64,000 bases of DNA from Chrysogorgia sp. JL179-B06 (Eukaryota; Cnidaria; Anthozoa; Scleralcyonacea; Chrysogorgiidae): NCBI GenBank assembly GCA_035772405.1, contig JAYKKM010000172.1, forward strand, positions 120,001 through 184,000, read 5' to 3'. A program made the position numbers and the translations under genes. Positions 23,223 through 36,400 of this stretch are shown here, one piece after another; the first letter of the stretch is position 1, and each line of letters starts with the position of its first letter. The notes beneath the pieces are model-generated. The model saw only the letters and a list, made by a program, of their open reading frames with translations. It made no database searches and was not told where the DNA came from.

Positions 23223-23941
23223 GTCAGAGTAGTATCAGTAACACATGCACAACTCGCTTGGGGACTGGTACCTGCTGATGTATTTCCAATTATGGAAATA
23301 CATAATAGGAAGCCAAAGTGAAACTCTAAGTAAATTTAAATACTATTAAGTTATTTAGGGGTGGTGTTTATATGGAGTCTTGAACTATCTCTCTTGCGGG
23401 TTTAGCTATACTGGCCATTCCGCCCACCGGGATGATTTGACAACAAAAGCATCAAAACACATGCACACTCTTGAATCATTAATTCATCTCGGTATAAGCG
23501 GGCCCATGCATATATTACCATTAATATTCAAGTGAAATCCTGCCTATACCAAGGCTAGCATGCTTGGCCATATAAACACAAAGTTATGTCTAAGAAAAAA
23601 AGAACTATACACTGACATCTCACTTACAAGGCTGTCTCGTTTTTCACATAAATACCCCCTTAAGTATTGGACAAACGATGACATCATAAATACATAATAA
23701 AGTAAATAACAGTGAAAGTTATCCTCGCCAAGATTATTCCAGTGCGGCAACTCGACAAAATATGGATATGATATTAATAAAAAAATAAGACAGTCTAAGA
23801 GTTCTCTGATAACTACTACGTGCAGGAAGATGGAAATGTTGATGGAAATGTATTTAATGTAATTAATAGAAGCTAGTAATAACAATGAATTTAATGTAGT
23901 TGATGTACAAGATAGATATCTACACATTGATTTCCTAGATA

Positions 23942-24066
23942 TTAGGCGAAAAGATCCAACTTTAGACGGTGAAAAACGCGTCGCAAATTTCAACTAAAAC
24001 AACGGTAGTTTTGCGACGCCAGTTTCTTCACCACAAAACGAAAACAGCTGAAACAAAGACGAACAA
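23942..24066. repeat. 125-bp exact repeat, copy B
   Basis: Same as 22873-22997 but without the MITE ends around it, so it may be a fragment of a second element. Confidence 0.85.
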
Positions 24067-24232
24067 GTATACACATAGTATAACAAGTATTTAGATTTAT
24101 ATTAATGTACTTATAGTTCAAAAATGACAATGAAGTTTACGAATTGAATAAAGTTTACGAATTTGAAAATCATAATGTAAGTCTTTGAGATACAAATCAT
24201 TTAGCTTGTAAAACGTGCTAACATATGTTCAC

Positions 24233-24708
24233 TTAATTGTAGACACTTGCGTAACCATAGTCGACTAGAAGTTGATTAAATGATTTGGATGTACCAGGCT
24301 CTGATTTAAGAGTCACCAGAGGTCTTCCGTAACCTCCAACACCTTGAAATACAGAGTACACGAGTTGCTGGCTTTCATTCAGGTCATTTTGAAGCTGAGC
24401 TTTGGACCACGGTTGACCTGGCACAACCAGGCTAAAAAATCACGAGATTTCAAGGCACCTGTGGACGTTCCCAACTCTGGCGTATCTATTCCCTGCAAAC
24501 GACATTTGAAACGTTGAAATCTGCCATTTCGATTGAACACTAAGTCGCAGGTGTCGCCATCATGGACGGAGACTACTTTGGCATAGAGTTCGATGTTTGT
24601 TGGCGGGCTGGAGGAAGAGCGGGAACATCTCGTTCTGTGATTCTCTTTAATTGTTGGTTCATCGTTGAAATTGCTACAAGGATGGCGGAACGATATTATA
24701 TATCTCAA
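24233..24708 (-). pseudogene. Staphylococcal nuclease-like (SNase) gene with a frameshift
   Basis: Two overlapping minus-strand frames make one SNase-type protein of about 150-160 aa. The first (24708-24379) carries VVSVHDGDTCDLVF and RLQGIDTPEL, with the Asp/Thr/Glu of the calcium and active site and the conserved Arg in KCRLQG. The second (24424-24233) supplies the C-terminal half (PGQPWSKAQL ... LVDYGYASV). They are out of register by one base near 24410-24430, with no room for an intron. SNase enzymes cut DNA and RNA with Ca2+. No signal peptide is evident; the N-terminus is basic and Ser-rich. It could be a pseudogene, a sequencing error, or a functional frameshift. Flanks show no related genes; horizontal origin is possible but not shown. 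Confidence 0.72.
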
Positions 24709-25950
24709 ATCGGCAACGCTTTGAAGCTTTTGATTTCTGAAACACTTTAGTTTTAGTTTTTTAGATTTATCACTCTTAGGTGAACGGAATAACCCAACAG
24801 GCTAAAAGCCCAATTATAGGGGTTCCGAGGGCCTACGATTTTAGGTCGTTATCCGAGAAGACCTGAAAGTCTTACCATTTGCTGATATTATTGCAAAATA
24901 ATGTGTGGTAACCACTAGCTGACCACAACAGCTGGTTAAATAAGGTGCAAAACGAGCCAATCACAGACCATTGAAGTGACTTCCGGTAGAATGTGAAAGT
25001 GAAATTCATTAGGTTATACGTTGACTGGCAATAATTAAAGGTACTAAATAAATCAAATTAAATATTAAGGATAACTCAAATCAACAGCACTTTTCACCTT
25101 TTCACACTCTTCAATTTTTCTAAACCTTTGAGGCAAGTAATAAGTAAAATTGCTTTGTAAGCAATATATATTATTTAAAAATACGTGTAGTTAGTACCAC
25201 GTGATCTGTTCTCTGACCGACCGTATTATGAAATATTTCGTAACAAAATGTCACTTAAAGTAAAATCGAAATAATACCCAAGAGTATGTATATCATTTTC
25301 CATCGCAAAGGATCTAAAACTAGACATTTTACGTCCAACTAAAGCCTTATTTATCATGTATAGCATGAATGCTTCATTCGGGGATTTCCCTAATATTAAA
25401 TTTGGGGGAACCCCTATACATCATAAATGGGGATAGCCCCTTCAGGGCGTCAGTATAAACGTTTTAATTTCAAATAACATGCGTCATTCATATATAGTCG
25501 TAACATAATAAAATACCAAAGCCTACAGAGTGTACATGTCTTGTAATACATACAAAGGAGCGTCGAGGTAAGATGTTCTATTAATTGATTTTATAAGATA
25601 CTAATTGCGAACGTTGGTTCATATATATTATAATATTAAGCCTGATTTCCATATAATAGTAACAATTGTACGACTATCATAATACCAATCGTACGATAGT
25701 ATATATGAACACAAAAATAAATGGGGACATGTAGTCGTGAAGCACTCGCAATAGTCAGACTTGTAATAATATGTTTGTGTACTAAAGGATGTCGTATTGT
25801 AGTTGATGATGTTTCCATATCCAAATGCGATCGTACGATCGTCGTACGAACATACGACGCTTAACGACTGTAACAATGTCATTAATTGGCGTCGCATTAG
25901 CATGCAGACTATCTGATGCAGAGTCGCGAATCTAAGATATTATCCTAAAC
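24709..25950. other. Intergenic
   Basis: No gene recognised. Short palindromes such as GCGATCGTACGATCGTCG near 25827 are visible, and CCCCTATA / TATAGGGG inverted motifs near 24815 and 25410. Confidence 0.4.
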
Positions 25951-25961
25951 TATAGGATAAC

Positions 25962-26440
25962 TAAAAGGATTAATAGAAGCTACTATATGATATAAAAGTG
26001 TTGTGCTGCGTAGGCACTTGTGTAAAATTACAAATCGAAAACTCTGAAAAGTTGGTGCATCATGTACTGGCGAAATAGTGTGTCTAACTTTCGAGTGAAG
26101 ACCCATGTAACATAATATAATGCCATTACAGTAATCAAGATTAAATGAAATAAAATCATCTTTTTGTGTTAGAAATTTTCTTATTTTGCCGATGTAATAA
26201 ATGGATTGAGAGGCTGAACGACATTTTATTGACGTAGTGTACGCTTTGAAAGTTATATGAGAGTCAAATGTCACTCAAATATCTTACTTCTGCGAGAGGC
26301 TCTACTGTGACGCCCTCCTACTTTGATGAAAATAGCGAACATTCCCGTTGCAGTGACCTGGTTTGCATTTGAGCATATTGAAGTAATCATATCCTCAATA
26401 CATAGTTCCAGTTTCTCAATGGCTGTGGCGATATATTGTT
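25962..26440 (-). pseudogene. CR1/L2-like reverse transcriptase fragment
   Basis: Minus-strand translation gives IEKLELCIEDM, then VTFDSHITFKAYTTSIKCRS, IGKIRKFLTQK and LDYCNGIILC, matching the 3' part of CR1-clade reverse transcriptases in order. Stops and frame breaks show decay. Confidence 0.7.
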
Positions 26441-28181
26441 ACGCGCGATAATTGTTACGCTTCAAAACAATGTAGAGTTTAAACATATAGACGGCCGGCC
26501 AGCTCGAGCTAAAACGCTCGAAAAAAACTTTGATGGCATTTTTTGTTACAAGCAGGTAACCATGCCAGATCGTTTCTAATAACCTTTGTGTTGAAGGTGA
26601 GGGAGGTTACCACTCGCGTTTTGAGCTTTTAATGTAAAATTTTGATGCTTTTCTTCAGCCTCCGTACGCTCTTCGAGTCCGATGAAAAGTTTCAAGCGGA
26701 TGTTCTTTACTGTTGCTATGCAGCGAGTATGGAATTCTGATTGGCTGCCTTGAAACTGTCAACCAATAAGCGCGCGTCGCCCCAGTACTTTTATAATTTT
26801 ACACCGCCAAATGGAAGTGATGGGTGAATTAATGGCCGGAATCGATTCGTGTGACAGATGAAAACAATCCGCTTTATGGTTACCGCACAAGAAGACAAAG
26901 GCATTTGAAACTGCTGGTATATTGTAAGTCCGCGTGCGTGGAGAATTTCAACTGCTCTACCTAGTAAACTGGCTCTATGATGCACTTCGCAGTACCTCAA
27001 AAACATAGAATCAATCCATTATGCAGTGTTTACATATCCTTTTTATTCACATCATTACATGCTTAACCTCTTTACACAGGCATTTGGGACTGCTGGTATA
27101 CTGTACCTGTCTAAAACTACTCTAGGATATATATGCACTATAAATAGGGCATATTCATATTCAAATAGTGTATACGGTATTCATATCTAATTCACATTCA
27201 GTTCAAATATATATGGCATGCAGTTCATATGCAGTTCAAATTTATCAGTATAGCACTTTAATATTTTTGTTCTCGACATTTGCTTATTAGAGTGTTTATA
27301 TATATATATATATATATATCGTTTCTTATTCACATCATCACATGTTTACTAGCTTTACTCTCTTCTGAAAGTAAAATTCTTGAAGCAACTCTCACTGGTA
27401 GCAGTCTGATTTTTAACTTTGACTTCAAAACATAAATTTGTTAGTTTTAAATGTTTCACATGTGCACTGTATGGAGTAAACTGACTATTGATCAGGATGT
27501 AAAAGTTAACTGCACCTTTTTTACAATTCATATTGAGACATTGCCAATGGTATTCACTGACAACATCTTGTGCATGCTACTATGTCCTCATCTACAGTGG
27601 CTTTGCATAGTTGGCATTTGGACACTTAATGTATGGCAATCCAGAACATCTCTACAGGCAGCTACCACAGATCTGGTCATAAATAGCTTACTGCATCATA
27701 TTTTGATTGCATGAGGTGAATGTTGAATGTTAAGTGAATGTGAAAGTAACAATGTTTCAGGAATCATGCTTGCAAATGCAAATCAAAATCCATGCTTGCA
27801 AAAAAGAAAAACTATGTACTGTACAGAATCAGCTTCCATAAGTAATCTTGAAAAAACTGGTACAACAGAGTTGGATATAAGGCACAGATGATGAAGAAGT
27901 TTTATAAAACAAAGATGTCATTAGAAAAGATTATGAATGCACAGCTAGCCCACAATTCATGGTATCTGGTATACCAAGCAAGTAGGATGCACATAATTCC
28001 AACAAGTTTTACTTTGTTTGTTAACTTAATTCACATACTTTCAGAAGGACAAGATGCCAACTGACAGCCAGGGTAGTAAAACAATGGCCAGCATTGTGTA
28101 TTGCTGTTACAGCTGAAATTTCTGGAACCATTGTTGTCTAGAGATCCACCTTAGATGTGAATAAAGCTTAATCCATCCAGG

Positions 28182-28442
28182 TTGGTCATTTCATTTTTCT
28201 GGTGCCTACAAAAGATGTATCTCCAAGTATGTTATATGCTGCACCTGCATCAATGCTGCTTTCACAAAAAAGATTGCCAAGTGATGGACTATGGAAAGAT
28301 GAGAATATTGCAACATGCATGGAACTTCATTATTGTTCCCACCCAATTAAGTGGTTGTCACTGGACCCTAGTTGGTGTTGATATGCAACAAAGAAAGATC
28401 ATACATGTTGATCACCAATTCAAGTTTTGGATGTCAACATGA
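28182..28442 (+). pseudogene. Ulp1/C48-like cysteine protease fragment
   Basis: The stretch IIVPTQLSGCHWTLVGVDMQ followed by RKIIHVDHQ matches the catalytic His-Trp and following Asp strand of Ulp1/SENP peptidases. The catalytic Cys part is missing; a stop follows 10 residues after IIHVDHQ. It sits between the inverted arms, so it is transposon cargo. Confidence 0.62.
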
Positions 28443-28489
28443 ACAACAGCTGCCTGAAAATATGTTCTGGTTTGCCATACATTGAATTG

Positions 28490-28570
28490 TCCAAATGCCC
28501 ACTATGCAAAGCCACTGTACATGAGGACAGAGTAGAGTGCACAAGATGTTGTTAGTGATACCATTGGCAA
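28490..28570 (+). other. Cys-rich zinc-finger-like remnant in the fold-back arm
   Basis: Reads KCPLCKATVHEDRVECTRCC, a C-x2-C ... C-x2-C pattern followed, after two stops, by YHW. This resembles a PHD or zinc-ribbon finger. Its mirror in the left arm is diverged. Confidence 0.4.
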
Positions 28571-29408
28571 CTATGAGTCTATGTCTCAATGTGAATTGTA
28601 CAGATCCAAAAGCTGCAGCTAACCTTTATTGCCAATCATTACATCCTGATCAATAGTCAGTTTACTCCATACAGTGCACATGTGAAACATTTAAAACTAA
28701 CAAATTTATGTTTTGAAAGTCAAAGTTAAATGATGCACTGTATATATATACTGTAATCTTGGCCAAAAAAAGTGAAAATACAAATTAATTGATTGGTGTT
28801 GTGTAACTGTAACTACCAGTGAGAACGTTTCAAGTATTTTACTCGCAGAAGAGGTTAAGCACGTATAATTATGTGAATAAGAAAGGATATGTAAACACTG
28901 CATAATGAATTGATTCTAGGTACTGCAAAGTGCATCATAGAGTAGTTTACTAGGTAGAGCAGTTGAAATTCCCCACGCACGTGAACTTACAGTATACCAA
29001 GCAGTTTAAAATGCCTTTGTCTTCTTGTACGGTAACCATAAAGCGGATTGTTTTCATCAATAACGATTCCGGCCATTAATTCGCCCATCACTTCCATTTG
29101 GCGGAGTAAAATTATAAAAGTACTGGGGCGACGCGCGCTTATTGGTTGACAGTTTCAAGGTAGCCAATCAGAATTCCATACTCGCTGCATAGCAACAGTA
29201 AAGAACATCCGCTTGAAACTTTTCATCGCACTCGAAGAGCGTACGGAGGTTGAATAAAAGCCTCAAAATGTTACCTTAAAATCTCAAAACGTGAGTGGTA
29301 ACCCCCCTCACCTTCAACACAAAGGTTATTAGAAACGATCTGGCATGGTTACCTGCTTGTAACAAAAAATGCCATCAAAGGTTTTTTTGCAATCTTGGCC
29401 GGCCGTCT

Positions 29409-30068
29409 AATAATAATATAACATAATAATATATTAATATTATTAACAACATAATAATATATTAATATATTTTAATATTTAACAAATAGAAAAATGGCTT
29501 GCGTCAGTTGCGTGCCTCTGTGTTACCAAATTACACAATCTATACTTTAATTGTCAATCGTCGACCACGATGACCAGCGACGATTAGTGCGGGCTCGTTC
29601 CTCCTCATTACGCATCTCGCTCGCAAAATTTAAATGTTTTTTTTCTTTCCGAATTTGAAAAATTACAACTTGGAGTGATAAAATAAATTCAAAACGAAGT
29701 ATAAAATATTGACATTGTAATGGCTGCCCCGCGTGCCTCCGGCGCCCCTATGAGTGAAACGTAAAGTGCAGGTAGCTCTCTTCGATGACTCTCTCTCCTT
29801 CGCTCGTAACGTTAGACTTCCTTCGTATACCATTTCGGCAGTGCACCGACAATTTAGAGAATTCGCAGTTACTAGAGTAACTGATAAGGATTACTATAGT
29901 ACGGTACTTGACCAATCATTTATTAAAATTACGCGAATACGTAACAGAAAGTGGAAGATAAAATAACACAATTTACATGGAAATTTAATTTCATGTTACC
30001 TTGAGAATCATCCTGATATGTCGCCATGATTTGTTAACAGATTAGCTGCCTTGTGAACCACTCAAGAA
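29409..30068. promoter_or_regulatory. Upstream region of OAS copy 2
   Basis: Starts AT-rich with (ATTAA)-like repeats. An open frame at 29754-29966 (70 aa) has no recognised domain and lies 100 bp before the OAS ATG. Promoter elements are not distinguishable by eye. Confidence 0.35.
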
Positions 30069-30492
30069 ATGTCAACGTTTGAATGTCCAGCTCCTCGTTG
30101 CACTACGAGTTTCTCTAAGATTGACGAAGCTCTAAAGCACGTAGTTTCTCATACAATAAACGAGCGAGGCTGCGTCGTCCAAGGATGCCGGCGCCAAAAT
30201 CCAAGACGCTTGTGGAGACACACAAGTAAAAGCCACAAACCATTGTGCCAGCATCGGTGTCCATCGTGTACGAGAGTTTTTGTGCTTTCTGCTCACATGT
30301 CCCAGCATGTCAGAGATAAACACGGTGGTGGAACACAATTTTCGTCAGTCGTTCCAACGCCATATGTGAATTTTCACTCGTCGACTGGATCGAGACCCTT
30401 CGAAGGGCTGCATAATTATTATTTGCCGAACAGGACAAACGCGGATATTCTATCGCAGTTTGAAAGAATGAACCTAGTAAATAACAATGAAG
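30069..30492 (+). CDS. OAS copy 2, exon 1: three C2H2 fingers plus linker
   Basis: The fingers occupy the first 85 codons with the same Cys/His spacing as copy 1. The exon then runs on for 56 codons of low-complexity, Ser/Asn-rich linker before donor GAAG|GTAAAT. In copy 1 the exon stops immediately after finger 3, so exon-end shift or donor loss separates the paralogues. Confidence 0.85.
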
Positions 30493-33400
30493 GTAAATTA
30501 TAGACTACTTTTAAATAAAAGGCATTTACGCGTATAATGTTTAGAAATATTATAATAGTTTTACGGTATTTGCTCTTGTACTCGAGAAATAACCTTTTCA
30601 ATTCTCGTGTATTTCATAATTCTGGACGTCGTCATTTTAGAGTTTGTTAGAGAGCGGTGGTTTTCTTTTCCATTTTGACGTTATTGAGTGCTTGACGTCT
30701 TTTGTTCCTTGTACTATACAATGACATCAAAATTGAAACTAGTAAACGCCAAAAACATCGAGTTTGCGTCGTCGGACAAACTCTTATCTAATACGGCGGC
30801 GTCCAGAAGCATAAAATACGAGATGGAAATGTTATAGTTCTCGAGTGCATGAGCAGACATCGTCAAATTATTAACATTTCTAAAGGCATCGAAGGTTTAG
30901 ACAAGAGTGGAAGAATAGGGTTTTTTGGGGGGCTATACCACCTATATATTTCTGACGAGGGGGCTAATTAAGCCGTCTATATTTTTAGGGCTGACAATTT
31001 CCTTGTGTGACCATTTGGAAGAGTTAAGTAACAACCTCGTCCTAGGAGGGTCTTATCTCCGCTCACCGCCGACGCGTACGGAGACAAGACACTGGGTACG
31101 AGGTTGTTTAAAAGCATTGTTTGGAGACGTTTAAATTTTATTAAATATGATTTCTATTTCGCTTTCATATATACAGTGAATAATACATTATAGATTGCGC
31201 GTATGTATTTAAGAAAAGTAATGTTAAGTATTAATTATTCGCTTTGTAAGTAGCTTCATGGGCCATGGTTCTCCTTTGAAGTTTATTGACATGACATTTT
31301 ATCCCAAAGCCAAAGGATGGAAATGCCACTTACATATATGTCTTTTTAATAGTGACTTTGTCGTGGTGACAAATTTATATTTATTTATTTTATCGCTTTA
31401 TAAAACGTACAGACCATTGTGATTGGTAAAAGTTTAGAATGTTCTGAAAACTAAACTGCTTATTTGTAAACACATTTACCAAAATCTAATAATGGCGTAA
31501 TGTTGGAGCAAAGGACGAGAAAGAGAAAATAGTTCTTAGAAGAACTGTTTGAAGATTTGAGAAATAAATAGGCTTAATTGAAATAAAAGAGAGCATTTCG
31601 GCAGACAACTTATCAAGTGTTACGTCTGCTGATAAACCGAAACTTAGAGCGCTTATTTATAGGGAAAGAGGTAGGATGATGTCACCCTGATAGGGAAGTG
31701 ACACTTAAAATAGTGACAGACTGAAAACAAAGTCCTTTTGTCTGCATAGTATTGGATCAAGGAACTTAATTAAAATGATTCCATCACCTTCAGTTTGAAC
31801 AATGAGCGGCATTTCTTAAGAATTCTAAAATTATCATCTGAATAGAATTTGCACGTCAGAATGCACCCCCCGTCTTACTTTTCTTACGAATTAGCCCCCC
31901 AATCTAAAACATCTTCCGCCGCCAATGGGTTTGGAATTAAATTATTTTTTACTAGAGTTCTCCTTCGAAATGGCATTCTTTCTGTCGTGGCAATAGGAGA
32001 AAATTAGCAAATTCATGATTTCTTCACATTCACTCGAATTGGCCTTTGATTATGGTTTTGATGAAGTTCATCGAACATCTTCCTGCTTTCAATCAATCAA
32101 ACCTTTATTTAATCAGGGTAGTTAATCAGCGTAAAAAAATACACTGTTATCAAGTAGAGCCCAGAGTCAGTAAAAATCTATAAAGATACAAGGGTTAAAA
32201 TATCTAAAAGGTAATAATATTAAATTACATAATACTACAATTAAAGCTAAAATAAAATTACAAATAAACTACAGGGAACGATTAAAGAGTTAAAACAATT
32301 GAAAACTATTGAAAAAGCTTTGGATTTGTTTGTTTTTTTACTCATATAATCCTATTGGTTGGTCAAAAACAAAAAAACATTCAAATATAAAGCAGGAAGT
32401 TGTTCAACGAACTTTAATCCAACCAACTCAATGTGAATGACAGTATTAATTATCTAAATATTTAACTCCTCGAAAAGTAGAACATGGCTTGTCGGATTTC
32501 GTTTGTTCCGGAATGGTAACTGAAGGTTATTTTTAAACACGGAGAGGCTGAGTAGCTCATTCATTTAAAATTTAAATTATGCATCGCACCAATCCAATAG
32601 GTCTGATTAGTATACGTCGGTATTTCAAACCCTTTTTGACCGCGGCTGCAGACCTTTTACATTTTCCGAGTTTTTTGAACTTGATATACCTGGGGAAATA
32701 TTTGTTAATTGTTTTATAGAGAATACTCGAAAACATTAGTTGAAGTTTTAATCCAAAAATTACGTTTTATTGCTCGCATTGCTTCAATGCCAACGTTTAA
32801 CTCCAGAATTCATGGGCATTTCCACGTATCAATTATATATACAGTACGTTTTCTTTTAATTCCTTTAAGAATCCGACTTTAAAACTCTTTTTACTCATTC
32901 AAGTAATATTCTTCAACAATGCTCCATAGCTCCACAATCGACCTTTGGTGAATTACCCAAAATATTTCTATTTCAAATGATTTTCTATATTTATGTATTC
33001 ACTTTCTTTCGTATATTTTTTATTTCAGGTACATCTTCTACCGCATCATCACCGGCTTTAGCTAGTGAGTAATGATCAAATATAAAATTAAAATTAAGAA
33101 ATTAGTAAGGAACGACAAAATGAATAACAAAATAAAGTGCACATGGTTAGAAATTACATTTCTTTTGCGAAAATCCATTTTCTTTAGAAGGGATAAAGAA
33201 TGATATTTATAGCTCTTTCATATCACAATCTTAAAACATTTAGTTGATGTTAGAGAATTTTATTCATTCAGAATTACGAAATACAGTTATGTGATATGGT
33301 TAAAGGGGCTATGTCACGATTTGCCTGGTTACTCATCCAGCACTAATTTCAGTCTCTTGTTCATGATAGTATACGGCAATCGTGGCCTTCTCGTTTTCCA

Positions 33401-36400
33401 CCATGATTAGACATTAAATTGTCATTACCCTTTACTTATAACTCGTCCAAAAATAACCCACCAACACGAAAATAACAAATACTAATCGAATAAATCGTTT
33501 AGCTTTCGCTTCGCTTTGATTTTGGATTCCGAATCAAAAATCAAAAAGTACGCTTAGCTGAGTAACCAGGCAGATCGTGACATAGCCAATTTAAATGGTG
33601 TCAAAGATATGATCGACTAGATTTGCAAAAAGGTCAAAATGTTGTGTAAAAGACACTGGCAACAGAAAGTATATGACTTACCTAGTCAGAATATAGTAGA
33701 GTTTGGTGCTATGAAAATGCCCGTAACACATTTTAAAAGTAGTGAATAAACCTTCTAAAAATGGGCACTTGCAGGGCCACCATTTTGAATATGTTAGTTT
33801 CTTGTGCGTACAGGTAAGTGTTGTATTTCGTACTGTTGTGCTATCTACCGTGGGGCCATATAGACCTCTTTCATAATGGCACCCAAATTAAATATTCTTT
33901 TATATACATTTAAATTAGCCTTTCTGACCTCATTCGTGAAAGAATCTTTGCTTTGAAACGAGGCCAGAAAGGCTCATGCATATAAAAGAATATTTAGACT
34001 GGCCTCCATTATGAAAGTCTAAGAGGTCTATATTTCCCAGTTTTTTGTTGTAATAGCGATTCAAAAATAACGCTGAGATGAAGCTTAATTTCGTTGTATT
34101 TCTGACAACATTGACAACTTTACTCAGCACAGATGTCACAGGTCATTTGGCAGAAGAACCCTAATTATATATTTAAAATGGCAGCTCATGCAAAAGGCTG
34201 TTTTTAGATGATTCATTCATATTTAATGAGCATTTTTTACTATATTCCTGTTTTTTTTATGTGACATATGATATACAATGTACTTATTTTTGCCTTTATA
34301 ATGTAAACGTGAACGTACAAGTTTTGACATTTGCAAGTATACGACGCATCAGAATAGTTACCAGCCTCGTATCCAGGGTCTTATGGGCCGGACAGGGAGC
34401 GGAAATAAAACCATTATATTTGTTCAAAGGAGTTTTTGTACGCTTACGTTCAGAGGACTTACTTAGTGTAGGTTGTTATCGGAGGGAATTTTGTATTAAA
34501 AATCGTTGGAATATGTTGTATAATTTATAGACAAATCCGTTATTTCTCAATAGTTATTTCTCAAACGCTATTTCTCAATTACAAGAGAAGATACTGTAAA
34601 ACTGATTAACAATTTTAAACATTATAGTCAAATGCCTTTTTATTTAAAAGGTAATTTATTTTTGGACAACACTTCCAATTTAATGGTGCTCTTTTTGCCA
34701 GGATTTGACCTAAACAGCCCAACTAGTGAGGATGATTTAAACAGATTTATTGTTGATCAATTGCAACCAAATAAAATGTTTAACTCCCAGATGAGCAAAA
34801 CAGTTGACGATATTTGCAGTTTCTTTCAAACAAAGATTCAACCAAGAGAAATCATAAAGGTATTGTAACATTGTGACGTGAAGAATGATATTTAATTATT
34901 TTGTGTTCATAAATGGATTTGCCACCTTGGAAATAACAAAGATGTTAAAAATGGCGAATCTTTATTTCATAACATTGAAGCTTAAAGGTCAACTATACCT
35001 TTTGAGGTTCTATTTTCCTTCGAAAGAGATATCATCTAACTTTGTAAAAGTGAAGAAAAAAATGAATTTCACGATATAGCGCAGGATTTATTGAGGAGTA
35101 TTTCTTCGGATTTCTTATTGCACGATCGCGTTTTACCGAGAAGAATGGCACTAGTACCGATGTGACGTCATAGTGTCATACTGGTAATAGGTTTATTGAA
35201 CAAAATAATATTCCAGTGCTTGATATTTGGTTTGTCACTTATCACTCACCCAAGAGTAAACAGTATTCCAAACTTTACTAAAATAGAACCAAAATATACA
35301 GTATTTTCTCGCCGTATGACATTATTATGACATCACATACCGGTAGTACCAGGCTTTCTTCCGACGCGGTCGTTGTCCAACTAGCTGGTTCAGCAAAAGT
35401 GCTGAAAAATCGATATTTAACAGATCATAAAAGCAGAACTGAGTAAGAAATTTCAATTATTTCTTCGGTTTTGAATTGAACTTTTTAAATTCTAACGAAA
35501 AAATAGAATAACTTCAAAAGGTATAGTTGACCTTTAAAAAGCATGGGTTATTTTCGCCATGCATGCCTATATACTTAAAACTTACAATTAAAGAACTTAC
35601 AAACACTTACTTACTTTACTTAAGACTTTTCTTTTTTAAAATTAATAGTTTTTTGTTCATAGTGGTAATATATGTAGTAGGCTTTATTGTTACTGTAATT
35701 AGTTTTATAAGTAACATTAATGTTCCTAATACGTATTTATTATTATTATTATTATTATATCTTTGAAAGGGTGTCACTATTTATACACTATTTGGTTATT
35801 TTCTAGGTACAAAACTCAAAATCAATCCCTTATAATCAAACCCTGATCCTAACCCTAACCATCATCCTAACCGTAACCTTATTTCAATTTAAAGTCGAAC
35901 AATTCGAGGTGGTAATTTGACGTCACGATATTTTGACGTCCCATATCTGAAAACGATACATGGTCCAATCCACAGAAAATGTGGTCTTTGTTCCAGTATG
36001 CATCGAACCTGTAACCGTCTGTTTGCCGATGAGACGCTTTAACCATTGAGCTACCAAAGGTTATAATGATGTAATGGTTCGATTGTTATATGTATACTGC
36101 CTATGCCGCAGTCGCCATAGAAAAAAAAGATCCAATCTCCAAACTTTCACTATTGAATCACTCCATAAACTTCTTGGGAATAGTAAACCAAATTCAGAAG
36201 GAGAAAAAGCATCAAAATGAAACTTTCGTTGACGATAATGTTAATCAATTTCTATAAGAAAGTGCCAAAGATGATATAGTATATAAAAATCCCACAGATG
36301 GTATAGGCACTTTAAGCGAGATGATTAACAGTATACTACCCTAGTTATTTAACACTTCTAACGCAGAAAACATTTATCTTTAAAAACTTTTTAATTATGT

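Larger units (their letters stand above)
26489..29408. mobile_element. 2.9-kb fold-back transposon with about 1-kb inverted arms
   Basis: Tips AGACGGCCGGCCA and TGGCCGGCCGTCT. The left arm reaches about 27620, the right arm starts about 28490; they are diverged reverse complements with small indels. A TA is found at both boundaries. The interior holds a Ulp1-like fragment. Long arms and a captured Ulp1 domain resemble Mutator-like elements, but a 9-bp target duplication was not found, so the superfamily is open. Confidence 0.8.

Noticed and set aside
23544..23993. 149-aa minus-strand open frame
   Set aside because: Hydrophobic, no recognised domain, runs into the 125-bp repeat; likely chance in AT-rich sequence.
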